A stretch of 7,579 nt of DNA from Alphaproteobacteria bacterium. Lineage in GTDB: Bacteria; Pseudomonadota; Alphaproteobacteria; UBA8366; JADFVY01. The notes below the pieces were generated by a model. It saw nothing but the letters and a program-made list of their open reading frames with translations. It was not told the DNA's origin and searched no databases. The stretch spans positions 1-7,579 of the forward strand of contig JAOUMF010000083.1 of the NCBI GenBank assembly GCA_029881615.1, read 5' to 3'. Below, one piece after another: positions 1 through 5,905 of the stretch. Position numbers and translations under genes: made by a program. How positions within the stretch are numbered: position 1 is the first letter of the stretch; each line of letters begins with the position of its first letter.

Positions 1-387
1 GGGCGTAGCGGCTGCCCGTTGGTTCCCGTTGATGATGAATTCGCGTTTGCTGCTGAAATGGATGTCCAGATTGATTCTTCCCGCGCCGGGCTGTATCCAT
101 TTGAACGTCAGGCCGCTTAACAGGGCAAGTTCGGCCAATGACTTTTTCGTGAGATCAGTATTTTTTGCAGACGCCCCCTCTACTATGGCGACGGTCACGG
201 GCGATTTCCATTTGGCGATATATCCGCTTTTCGAAAATAGCTCACCCTCGCCATGGCCCCCGGAATCCCCGCCGAACATGGTTTCGCCGAATGCCTCGAC
301 CAAACGGTCTTCAACTTGTTGATTCGTCTGGCAGCCCGTGAGGGCAACCATTGCGACCGTAATGAAAATATATCTAAATTGCTGCAT
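1..387 (-). CDS. Putative DUF2927-type lipoprotein, partial (C-terminus outside window)
   Basis: An open frame of 129 codons reads leftwards from an ATG at 387-385 and leaves the window without a stop, so the C-terminus is missing. The N-terminus is a lipoprotein signal: MQQFRYIFITVAMVALTGC, with a charged start, a hydrophobic core and lipobox L-T-G-C whose Cys is residue 19. The mature protein would be lipidated in the envelope. After a Gly-rich stretch (about residues 39-48) comes a Lys-Trp-x-x-Pro-Val segment, then a Leu/Ala-rich helix and an Asn-Leu-x-Ile strand. From memory this pattern fits the DUF2927 family of proteobacterial putative lipoproteins of unknown function, but I could not test it. 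No strong Shine-Dalgarno precedes the ATG. The gene is divergent from mipZ. That it is a real lipoprotein gene is fairly secure; the family name is tentative. Confidence 0.75.
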   Translation of the reverse strand, partial: MQQFRYIFITVAMVALTGCQTNQQVEDRLVEAFGETMFGGDSGGHGEGELFSKSGYIAKWKSPVTVAIVEGASAKNTDLTKKSLAELALLSGLTFKWIQPGAGRINLDIHFSSKREFIINGNQRAAATP

Positions 388-411
388 ATAAACGAAATTT
401 ACACGATTGAG

Positions 412-426
412 GATGCAAACTGCATC
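412..426. repeat. Perfect 6-bp inverted repeat with 3-bp spacer, possible operator
   Basis: GATGCA (412-417), spacer AAC, TGCATC (421-426). It lies in the gap between the divergent lipoprotein and mipZ genes, just downstream of a minus-strand TATAAT, where it would cover the expected transcription start. Its position suits a repressor site, but a 6+6 palindrome is short and can arise by chance. No T-tract follows, so it is not a terminator. Confidence 0.35.
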
Positions 427-428
427 TA

Positions 429-434
429 ATTATA
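429..434 (-). promoter_or_regulatory. Candidate -10 box for the lipoprotein gene
   Basis: The minus strand reads TATAAT here, an exact sigma-70-type -10 hexamer. It is about 42 bp upstream of the lipoprotein ATG and would give a leader of roughly 35 nt. I see no good -35 hexamer 16-18 bp upstream, so the assignment rests on the -10 match and the location. Confidence 0.35.
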
Positions 435-477
435 GATGGTTGTCCAGTCGAGGCGACCCGAAATTGGAAGTGGCATC

Positions 478-1341
478 ATGTATGAGGCCGTGGATAACGG
501 ATTGAACAATAAGCGCGCTCGTTGTGTTGTTATAGGTAATGAAAAGGGTGGATCCGGTAAATCGACTACCGTGATCAACCTTATTTTTGGCCTGATCGAC
601 AGCGGATACAGTGTGATCTGCGTGGATCTCGATTTCCGCCAGCGCACATTGTCGCGATTTCTTGAATGCCGGGCGGCTTATGGTGAGGCGCACGGTAAAC
701 AGTTGCGTATGCCCGACATGCGGCGTTTTTCGCCCAGCGCGCTGGGTTCGGTCGCGACCGCCAGGGGCGCTGAATTGTCTCGCTTCGATACCTTCATGAA
801 GGGGTTGCAAACTAGCGCCGACTATATCGTTATTGATACGCCCGGAAACGATACCGTACTTGGGGCCCATGCGCATAGTCACGCCGACATCCTGGTAACG
901 CCGATAAACGATAGTTTCATCGACCTTGATGTTATCGTGCGGCTTTCGCCGTTGGATATGCATATTACCGGGCCCGGTCATTATACCGAGTCAGTTTGGG
1001 AACAACGTACCCTGAAGCAGGCCCGGGACAAATGCGATACCGAATGGATCGTCTTGCGCAATCGTCTCGGCGCGCTGGAATCCAATAACAAGCGTTCGAT
1101 GGATGCGGTGATGCGCGAACTGGTCGATCGGTTCAATTTCAATGTCTTGCCCGGCTTTGGCGAACGGGTGATATTTCGGGAATTGTTCCTGAAGGGATTG
1201 ACGCTTTTCGACGTTTCGGCTTCCGATGGCGACAATCGTCGCACCATGTCGCATGTTGCGGCGAAACATGAAGTCCGGAATCTCTTGGGTGCGGTAATCG
1301 GTGGCGCGGAAGTGAAAAGCCACGGTCACGCTGCTGCGTGA
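478..1341 (+). CDS. mipZ: MipZ, division-plane positioning ATPase (ParA/MinD superfamily)
   Basis: MipZ is a P-loop ATPase that binds ParB at chromosome origins and, as an ATP dimer, inhibits FtsZ polymerisation. This restricts the Z-ring to midcell. The protein (287 aa, against about 274 in Caulobacter) shows a deviant Walker A, NEKGGSGKST (residues 21-30), with signature Lys23 and P-loop Lys28. It also has the DLDFRQRT segment (Asp50, Asp52), the switch-II IDTPG (Asp120) and, further on, TPINDSFID, a WIVLRNRL stretch and RVIFRELFLKGLTLFD. These agree closely with Caulobacter MipZ as I remember it. I chose the ATG at 478 because GGAAG (466-470) lies 7 nt upstream. An in-frame ATG at 436 would add 14 unremarkable residues but has no ribosome binding site. 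A J-domain gene follows after 31 bp and is probably cotranscribed. Confidence 0.93.
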   Translation: MYEAVDNGLNNKRARCVVIGNEKGGSGKSTTVINLIFGLIDSGYSVICVDLDFRQRTLSRFLECRAAYGEAHGKQLRMPDMRRFSPSALGSVATARGAELSRFDTFMKGLQTSADYIVIDTPGNDTVLGAHAHSHADILVTPINDSFIDLDVIVRLSPLDMHITGPGHYTESVWEQRTLKQARDKCDTEWIVLRNRLGALESNNKRSMDAVMRELVDRFNFNVLPGFGERVIFRELFLKGLTLFDVSASDGDNRRTMSHVAAKHEVRNLLGAVIGGAEVKSHGHAAA

Positions 1342-1372
1342 ACCATTCGGGCGCAGGACTGGTTCAACTGTA

Positions 1373-2176
1373 ATGCCGCCAATTCTCTACGATGTCTTAT
1401 CCTGGCCCGCCGGAGCCGGATCGTCGGATCCGCGTACGACCGCGATCCTTATGTGGCTCATGTTCGGGGCAGGGGCAATATTCACTGGTTTTTTCCTTGT
1501 CATGCGACTGGGGAACCGCGCCGGCGTCTCGGCGCCGCGGGCGCTGGTGGAGACGGCTGTCATCGCGGCCATCGTTTCGGTGTCGATCCTGGTGTGGGTC
1601 GGTCGGTTGGGGAATGTCTGGCTATTATATGTCCTGCCACTTCCCGTGGGCGTCGTCGGCTATATGTTGTGGGAGAAATTCTGGCCTGGAAATGGGCGCC
1701 GGAAATCAAATTCCCGGATCCGGACCCTATACCTGAAAGTGGTTCTCGACCATGAGGCAGGCTTGTTTGATGGCGAGGTCATCAGGGGAACCTATCGCGG
1801 CGAGATACTGTCGATGCTGACATTACAGGAACTGCGTTTGTTGCAGGTTGAGGTTTCACCGGACCTGGACTCGGTCAATATTCTGAACGCATATCTGGAT
1901 CATGTCCATGCTGGCGCCCGGCAAGGAGATTCAGCCGCAGGCAGGGCCGACAATGGCGCGCATTCGACCGGCCGGGAATCGCATCGACAGGCAGGCAGCG
2001 CTATGAGCGAAGAGGAAGCCAGAAGCTTGCTGGGCCTCTCCAGGGGGGCTTCGGCGGATGAGATCAAGGCCTCGCATCGCCGTCTGATAAAGCAAGTGCA
2101 CCCCGATCATGGCGGAACCGATTATCTGGCCCATAAAATAAACGAAGCGAAAAACCTGCTTCTCAATTTGGCCTGA
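1373..2176 (+). CDS. Membrane protein with C-terminal Tim14/Pam18-like J domain
   Basis: This 267-aa protein has three predicted transmembrane helices (about residues 23-44, 57-77 and 81-99) and a cytosolic middle region (about 117-178). That region has a LDHEAG...DGEVIRGTYRG motif and a LLQVEV...NAYLDHV helix pair. A low-complexity polar linker (about 180-210) leads to a J domain at the extreme C-terminus (about 213-265). The J domain has the essential His-Pro-Asp at 243-245, followed by His-Gly-Gly and a K-I-N-E-A-K helix. The sequence around HPD resembles mitochondrial Tim14/Pam18 more than classical DnaJ, and there is no Gly/Phe or zinc-finger region. By family logic it should stimulate ATP hydrolysis by DnaK at the inner membrane; its client is unknown. 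It follows mipZ by 31 bp with only a weak AGGA 14 nt before the ATG. Confidence 0.88.
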   Translation: MPPILYDVLSWPAGAGSSDPRTTAILMWLMFGAGAIFTGFFLVMRLGNRAGVSAPRALVETAVIAAIVSVSILVWVGRLGNVWLLYVLPLPVGVVGYMLWEKFWPGNGRRKSNSRIRTLYLKVVLDHEAGLFDGEVIRGTYRGEILSMLTLQELRLLQVEVSPDLDSVNILNAYLDHVHAGARQGDSAAGRADNGAHSTGRESHRQAGSAMSEEEARSLLGLSRGASADEIKASHRRLIKQVHPDHGGTDYLAHKINEAKNLLLNLA

Positions 2177-2193
2177 CTGCCACCGTTTCAGGC
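2171..2193 (+). terminator. Weak candidate terminator hairpin after the J-protein gene
   Basis: GCCTGA (2171-2176) and TCAGGC (2188-2193) form a perfect 6-bp stem with an 11-nt loop; the stop codon sits inside the left arm. What follows is TCTTGCCTT, not a real T-tract, so termination would be inefficient at best. It does coincide with the likely boundary between the mipZ unit and the galU operon. Confidence 0.25.
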
Positions 2194-2220
2194 TCTTGCC
2201 TTGCATAGATCCCGGCGGCA

Positions 2221-2235
2221 TGGCAGAAAAGTGGC
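2221..2235 (+). promoter_or_regulatory. Sigma-54-like -24/-12 element upstream of galU
   Basis: TGGCAG, five bases, TGGC closely resembles the RpoN consensus TGGCAC-N5-TTGC: the -24 GG and -12 GC are present at exact spacing, with two mismatches. It would start transcription near 2247, just before the galU ribosome binding site at 2258-2263, giving a leader of about 27 nt. No better sigma-70 promoter is visible in the 97-bp gap. A chance match is quite possible, and I see no activator site. Confidence 0.28.
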
Positions 2236-2273
2236 CTTGGCGTCCTATCGTGGTACTGGAAGAATCGAATTTC

Positions 2274-3149
2274 ATGACAAAGCGGATTCGTAAAGCTGTA
2301 TTCCCGGTTGGCGGGTTAGGGACGCGATTCTTACCCGCGACCAAGGCTATGCCGAAGGAAATGTTGCCGGTTGTCGATAAGCCGCTGATTCAATATGCGG
2401 TGGAAGAGGCCGCTGCCGCGGGCATCGAAGAGTTCATATTCGTGACCGGCCGTGCCAAGCAGGCGATCGAGGATCACTTCGACGTATCGTTCGAACTGGA
2501 ACATATGTTGAAAGAGCGTGGATCCGACGCCCGTTTGAAGGATGTGCGGGATGTGCTTCCCGCCAGTGGCCGCGTGGCTTACACCCGACAAGGTGAGGCG
2601 CTGGGGCTGGGGCATGCTGTTCTCTGCGCCCGCGAATTGGTCGGCGACGAACCGTTCGCCGTGTTGCTCGCCGACGATCTGTTTCTGTCGGAAAAGCCGT
2701 GTTTGCAACAGCTGGTGGAAGCGCATGACCGGACAGACGGCAACGTCGTTGCGGTAATGGACGTTCCGCGTGAGCAGACAGACCGTTACGGTATTCTGGA
2801 CGTCGGTACGGAAGAAGGGGACATGGTTGAAGTTAAGGGGCTGGTCGAAAAACCCTCGCCCGAGGAGGCGCCGTCCAACCTTTCAATTATCGGGCGCTAT
2901 ATATTGAGGCCTGAGATTTTCGAGTTTCTTGCCGAAAGGAGAACTGGCGCCGGAGGCGAAATTCAGCTTACGGACGCCATGGCGCGCATGATCGGTGACA
3001 AACCATTTCACGGTGTGCGCGTTCAGGGGCGACGGTTCGATTGCGGCGACAAGCTGGGTTTCTTCGAGGCCAACCTGGCCTTTGCGTTGCGACGCGACGA
3101 CATGGCAGAGGGCGTTCGTCGGATACTGAAGGATTATGCCGGTTCCTGA
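2274..3149 (+). CDS. galU: UTP--glucose-1-phosphate uridylyltransferase
   Basis: GalU makes UDP-glucose and pyrophosphate from UTP and glucose-1-phosphate in the cytoplasm, feeding surface glycan synthesis. The 291-aa protein has the usual family length. It starts with the nucleotide-binding loop GGLGTRFLPATKAMPKEMLP (residues 13-32), then DKPLIQYAVEEA, the metal-site LLADDLF (131-137, Asp134/135), VEKP (191-194), the GAGGEIQLTDA segment (225-235) and RFDCGDK (254-260). I chose the ATG at 2274 because family members typically begin at this MTKRIRKAVFP and GGAAGA (2258-2263) lies 10 nt upstream. A longer frame from a TTG at 2196 adds 26 residues that look non-coding. It is the first gene of a galU-ugd-mutase run; ugd begins 37 bp after its stop. 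Confidence 0.96.
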   Translation: MTKRIRKAVFPVGGLGTRFLPATKAMPKEMLPVVDKPLIQYAVEEAAAAGIEEFIFVTGRAKQAIEDHFDVSFELEHMLKERGSDARLKDVRDVLPASGRVAYTRQGEALGLGHAVLCARELVGDEPFAVLLADDLFLSEKPCLQQLVEAHDRTDGNVVAVMDVPREQTDRYGILDVGTEEGDMVEVKGLVEKPSPEEAPSNLSIIGRYILRPEIFEFLAERRTGAGGEIQLTDAMARMIGDKPFHGVRVQGRRFDCGDKLGFFEANLAFALRRDDMAEGVRRILKDYAGS

Positions 3150-3186
3150 ACATGCCCCAGGCAACGATATTCGAGGTGGAAATTAA

Positions 3187-4506
3187 ATGCGCGTGACAAT
3201 GATCGGCTCCGGTTATGTGGGGCTTGTATCTGGTGCCTGTTTTTCGGAATTCGGCGTTCATGTAACCTGTGTCGATACCGACGCGGACAAGATCGCACGG
3301 CTGAATGCCGGCGAAATTCCGATTTTCGAACCGGGACTGGATCAGTTGGTTGCGCGCAATAGAGAAGCCGGCCGCCTGACTTTCACGACGGAATTGCAGC
3401 CGGCGGTGGCCGGCGCGGATGCGGTATTTATCGCCGTTGGCACGCCCAGCCGTCGCGGAGACGGTCACGCCGATCTGTCTTATGTATATGCGGCCGCAAA
3501 GGAAATTGCCCACTCTTTGGACGGCTATACGGTCATCATCACCAAATCCACGGTTCCGGTGGGAACCGGCGACGAGGTGGCGAGGATTATCCAGGAAACG
3601 CGGCCCGACGCGGAATTCGATGTCGTGTCGAATCCGGAATTTCTGCGCGAGGGATCGGCTATCGGCGATTTCATGCGCCCCGACCGGGTGGTGATAGGCA
3701 CGTCAAGCGAGCGCGCCCGCGAAGTTATGCGGTCATTATATCGGCCGCTTTACCTGATCGAGACGCCGATATTATTCACCGAACGGCGGACCGCCGAGCT
3801 CATAAAATATACCGCCAACAGTTTTCTCGCGGTCAAGATTACCTTCATCAATGAGATCGCGGATTTGTGCGAGAAAGTTGGCGCGGACGTGCAGGACGTG
3901 GCCCGGGGCATCGGGCTGGATGGACGCATCGGTTCGAAATTTCTGCATGCGGGCCCGGGCTATGGCGGGTCCTGCTTTCCCAAGGATACCCTGGCGCTGG
4001 TTCGCACCGCGGAACAGTATGGTGCGCCGGTGCGCATTGTCGATACGGTGGTCGATATCAACGACAAACGCAAGAAGGCGATGGCGGGCAGGGTGATCGA
4101 GGCCTGCGACGGGTCGGTGGACGGCAAGACGATCGCAGTGCTGGGACTGGCATTCAAACCCAATACCGACGATATGCGCGATGCGCCAAGTCTGGATATC
4201 GTGCCGGGGCTGCAGGCCGCCGGCGCGACTGTTCGCGCTTTCGATCCGGAAAGCATGGCGGAAGCCAAAAAAATGCTGGATGGCGTCGATTGGTGCGATG
4301 ACGCATACCAGGCCATGGACGGTGCGGATGCCGTTGTGATTATAACGGAGTGGAATCAGTTCCGGTTGCTCGATCTCAAGCGGGTCAAATCACTGCTGAA
4401 TCAGCCGATTATGGTTGATTTGCGCAATATCTATAAGGCAGAGGATATGGAGGCGGCGGGCTTTCGCTATCGCTCCATTGGCCGGCCGTCGGACGAGGGA
4501 AATTAA
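3187..4506 (+). CDS. ugd: UDP-glucose 6-dehydrogenase
   Basis: Ugd oxidises UDP-glucose twice with NAD+ to UDP-glucuronate, the donor or precursor for acidic polysaccharides. The 439-aa protein is full length. Its Rossmann loop is GSGYVGLVSG (residues 7-16), followed by TKSTVPVGT (119-127), NPEFLREGSAIGDF (149-162), the central helix with Lys207 and Asn211, and the catalytic GYGGSCFPKDT (258-268). The nucleophile is Cys263, with Lys266 and Asp267 beside it. The C-terminal UDP-binding domain begins near 315 with LGLAFKPNTDDMRDAPS (319-335). All key residues expected for the UDP-glucose/GDP-mannose dehydrogenase family are present. A strong GAGGTGGA (3173-3180) lies 6 nt before the ATG. It sits between galU, which makes its substrate, and a hexose-phosphate mutase gene starting 2 bp after its stop, so the three are surely cotranscribed. 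Loss of residues around Cys263 would be the first thing to expect in a dead copy; none is seen. Confidence 0.96.
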   Translation: MRVTMIGSGYVGLVSGACFSEFGVHVTCVDTDADKIARLNAGEIPIFEPGLDQLVARNREAGRLTFTTELQPAVAGADAVFIAVGTPSRRGDGHADLSYVYAAAKEIAHSLDGYTVIITKSTVPVGTGDEVARIIQETRPDAEFDVVSNPEFLREGSAIGDFMRPDRVVIGTSSERAREVMRSLYRPLYLIETPILFTERRTAELIKYTANSFLAVKITFINEIADLCEKVGADVQDVARGIGLDGRIGSKFLHAGPGYGGSCFPKDTLALVRTAEQYGAPVRIVDTVVDINDKRKKAMAGRVIEACDGSVDGKTIAVLGLAFKPNTDDMRDAPSLDIVPGLQAAGATVRAFDPESMAEAKKMLDGVDWCDDAYQAMDGADAVVIITEWNQFRLLDLKRVKSLLNQPIMVDLRNIYKAEDMEAAGFRYRSIGRPSDEGN

Positions 4507-4508
4507 GA

Positions 4509-5897
4509 GTGGCTGACAATGGACATCGCTTCAACCCGGTCATTCTGCGCGAATATGACATCAGGGGGATTGTCGGCGAAACGCTGACCGAGGCCGACGC
4601 AACGGCGATCGGGCGGACGCTGGGAACCCTGGTCGTCCGCCGCGGCGGCAGCTCCGTGGCGGTTGGCCGAGACGGCCGGCTGTCCTCGCAGGCAATGCAG
4701 GATGCCGTGGTCCAGGGGCTCGTCGCTTGCGGGTTGGTTGTGCGCAGGATTGGCCTTGGTCCGACCCCGGCGCTTTATTTTGCGACGCAAACACTGGATG
4801 TCGATGCCGGAATTATGGTGACAGGGTCGCATAACCCACCCAGCCATAACGGTTTCAAGATGAATGTCGGCCGCAAGCCGTTCTGGGGACCGGAAATACA
4901 GCGTCTTGGCGAAGCGGCACTGGCCGGTGACTGGGAATCGGGCGAAGGCCGCGTCGAGGATGTCGACATCTTTCAGGATTACATTACCGCCTTGCGCACA
5001 GGCTACAAATTCGACAAGGGAATTCGGGTGGTATGGGATCCCGGCAACGGCGCCTCCGGCGATGTGGTTTCGGCATTGACCGCCGAGTTGCCGGGTAGCC
5101 ATATCTTGCTGAATGAAAAAATCGACGGCACGTTCCCGGCGCATCACCCGGACCCGTCGAACGAGGCAAACCTTGTGCAATTGAAGGCGGCAGTGGCGGA
5201 ACATCACGCCGACCTGGGGGTGGCATTTGATGGCGACGGTGACCGGGTCGGTGTTGTCGACGCGCAGGGTCGGGTACTCTGGGGCGATCAGCTATTGTCC
5301 ATATTGGCGGCCGAAGTCCTTCCGCGCCATCAGGGCGCATCGATTCTGGCCGACGTCAAGGCGAGCCAGACACTGTTCGATGAAATCGCCAGGCTGGGAG
5401 GCGTTCCCGTCATGTGTCCGACCGGGAATACCGTTGTCAAATCCCGTATGGTCGAGTTGGGCGCGCCGCTCGCCGGAGAGATGAGCGGGCATATTTTTTA
5501 CGCCGATGGCTGGTATGGATTCGATGACGGTGTCTATGTGGCGGTACGGCTACTCGATTACCTGGCGCGATCCGACCGAACGCTTGCCGAACTGCGCGAC
5601 GCGTTGCCTGAGGCGGTCAATACGCCGGAGATCAGGATGGACGTGCCCGAGGAACGGAAATTTGCCATTGTCGACGAGGTGCGTGACAGACTCGCGGCAC
5701 TGCCGGGCATCACCGTCAGCGATATCGATGGCGTGCGGGTTTCGAACGCGGATGGCTGGTGGCTGTTGCGCGCCTCCAATACCCAGAATGCCTTGGTGGT
5801 TCGTTGCGAGGCCGCCGACGAGGGAGCGCTGGAAAGATTGAAGGAACAGGTGCGCGGTCAACTGCGGGAAAGCGGTCAGGAACCGCCTGAATTGTAA
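4509..5897 (+). CDS. Phosphomannomutase/phosphoglucomutase
   Basis: This alpha-D-phosphohexomutase interconverts hexose 6- and 1-phosphates through a phosphoserine and a bisphosphate intermediate. The 462-aa length is typical of the dual-specificity AlgC/PMM-PGM type. Domain 1 has REYDIRGIVG (residues 14-23) and the active-site TGSHNP with Ser107. Domain 2 has the Mg-binding DGDGDR (241-246). Domain 3 has the sugar-binding GEMSGH (323-328, Glu324 and Ser326). Domain 4 has the phosphate-binding Arg-x-Ser-Asn-Thr (421-425). The start is GTG at 4509: only 2 bp separate it from the ugd stop, and GAGGGA (4495-4500) inside the end of ugd lies 8 nt upstream, suggesting translational coupling. With galU and ugd as neighbours its glucose-1-P activity supplies UDP-glucuronate synthesis. 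Sequence alone cannot say whether mannose or glucose is preferred, so names such as algC, manB or pgm are all possible. Confidence 0.93.
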   Translation: MADNGHRFNPVILREYDIRGIVGETLTEADATAIGRTLGTLVVRRGGSSVAVGRDGRLSSQAMQDAVVQGLVACGLVVRRIGLGPTPALYFATQTLDVDAGIMVTGSHNPPSHNGFKMNVGRKPFWGPEIQRLGEAALAGDWESGEGRVEDVDIFQDYITALRTGYKFDKGIRVVWDPGNGASGDVVSALTAELPGSHILLNEKIDGTFPAHHPDPSNEANLVQLKAAVAEHHADLGVAFDGDGDRVGVVDAQGRVLWGDQLLSILAAEVLPRHQGASILADVKASQTLFDEIARLGGVPVMCPTGNTVVKSRMVELGAPLAGEMSGHIFYADGWYGFDDGVYVAVRLLDYLARSDRTLAELRDALPEAVNTPEIRMDVPEERKFAIVDEVRDRLAALPGITVSDIDGVRVSNADGWWLLRASNTQNALVVRCEAADEGALERLKEQVRGQLRESGQEPPEL

Positions 5898-5905
5898 ATC
5901 CGGGT

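Noticed and set aside
29..322. 97-codon plus-strand frame at the left edge
   Set aside because: It is antisense to the lipoprotein gene, whose signal peptide and lipobox make the minus strand the coding one.
430..981. 183-codon open frame on the minus strand opposite mipZ
   Set aside because: It is antisense to a well-conserved gene, has no family resemblance, and its composition is explained by the codon structure of mipZ.
2177..2226. CTGCCA/TGGCAG inverted repeat across the gap before galU
   Set aside because: The arms are only 6 bp with a spacer of 38 bp, well within chance.
2196..2273. 26-residue N-terminal extension of GalU from a TTG codon
   Set aside because: The extension is not GalU-like, overlaps the likely promoter region, and the ATG at 2274 has its own ribosome binding site.
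2968..3513. 181-codon minus-strand frame across the galU-ugd junction
   Set aside because: It runs opposite conserved galU and ugd coding sequence and resembles no known protein.
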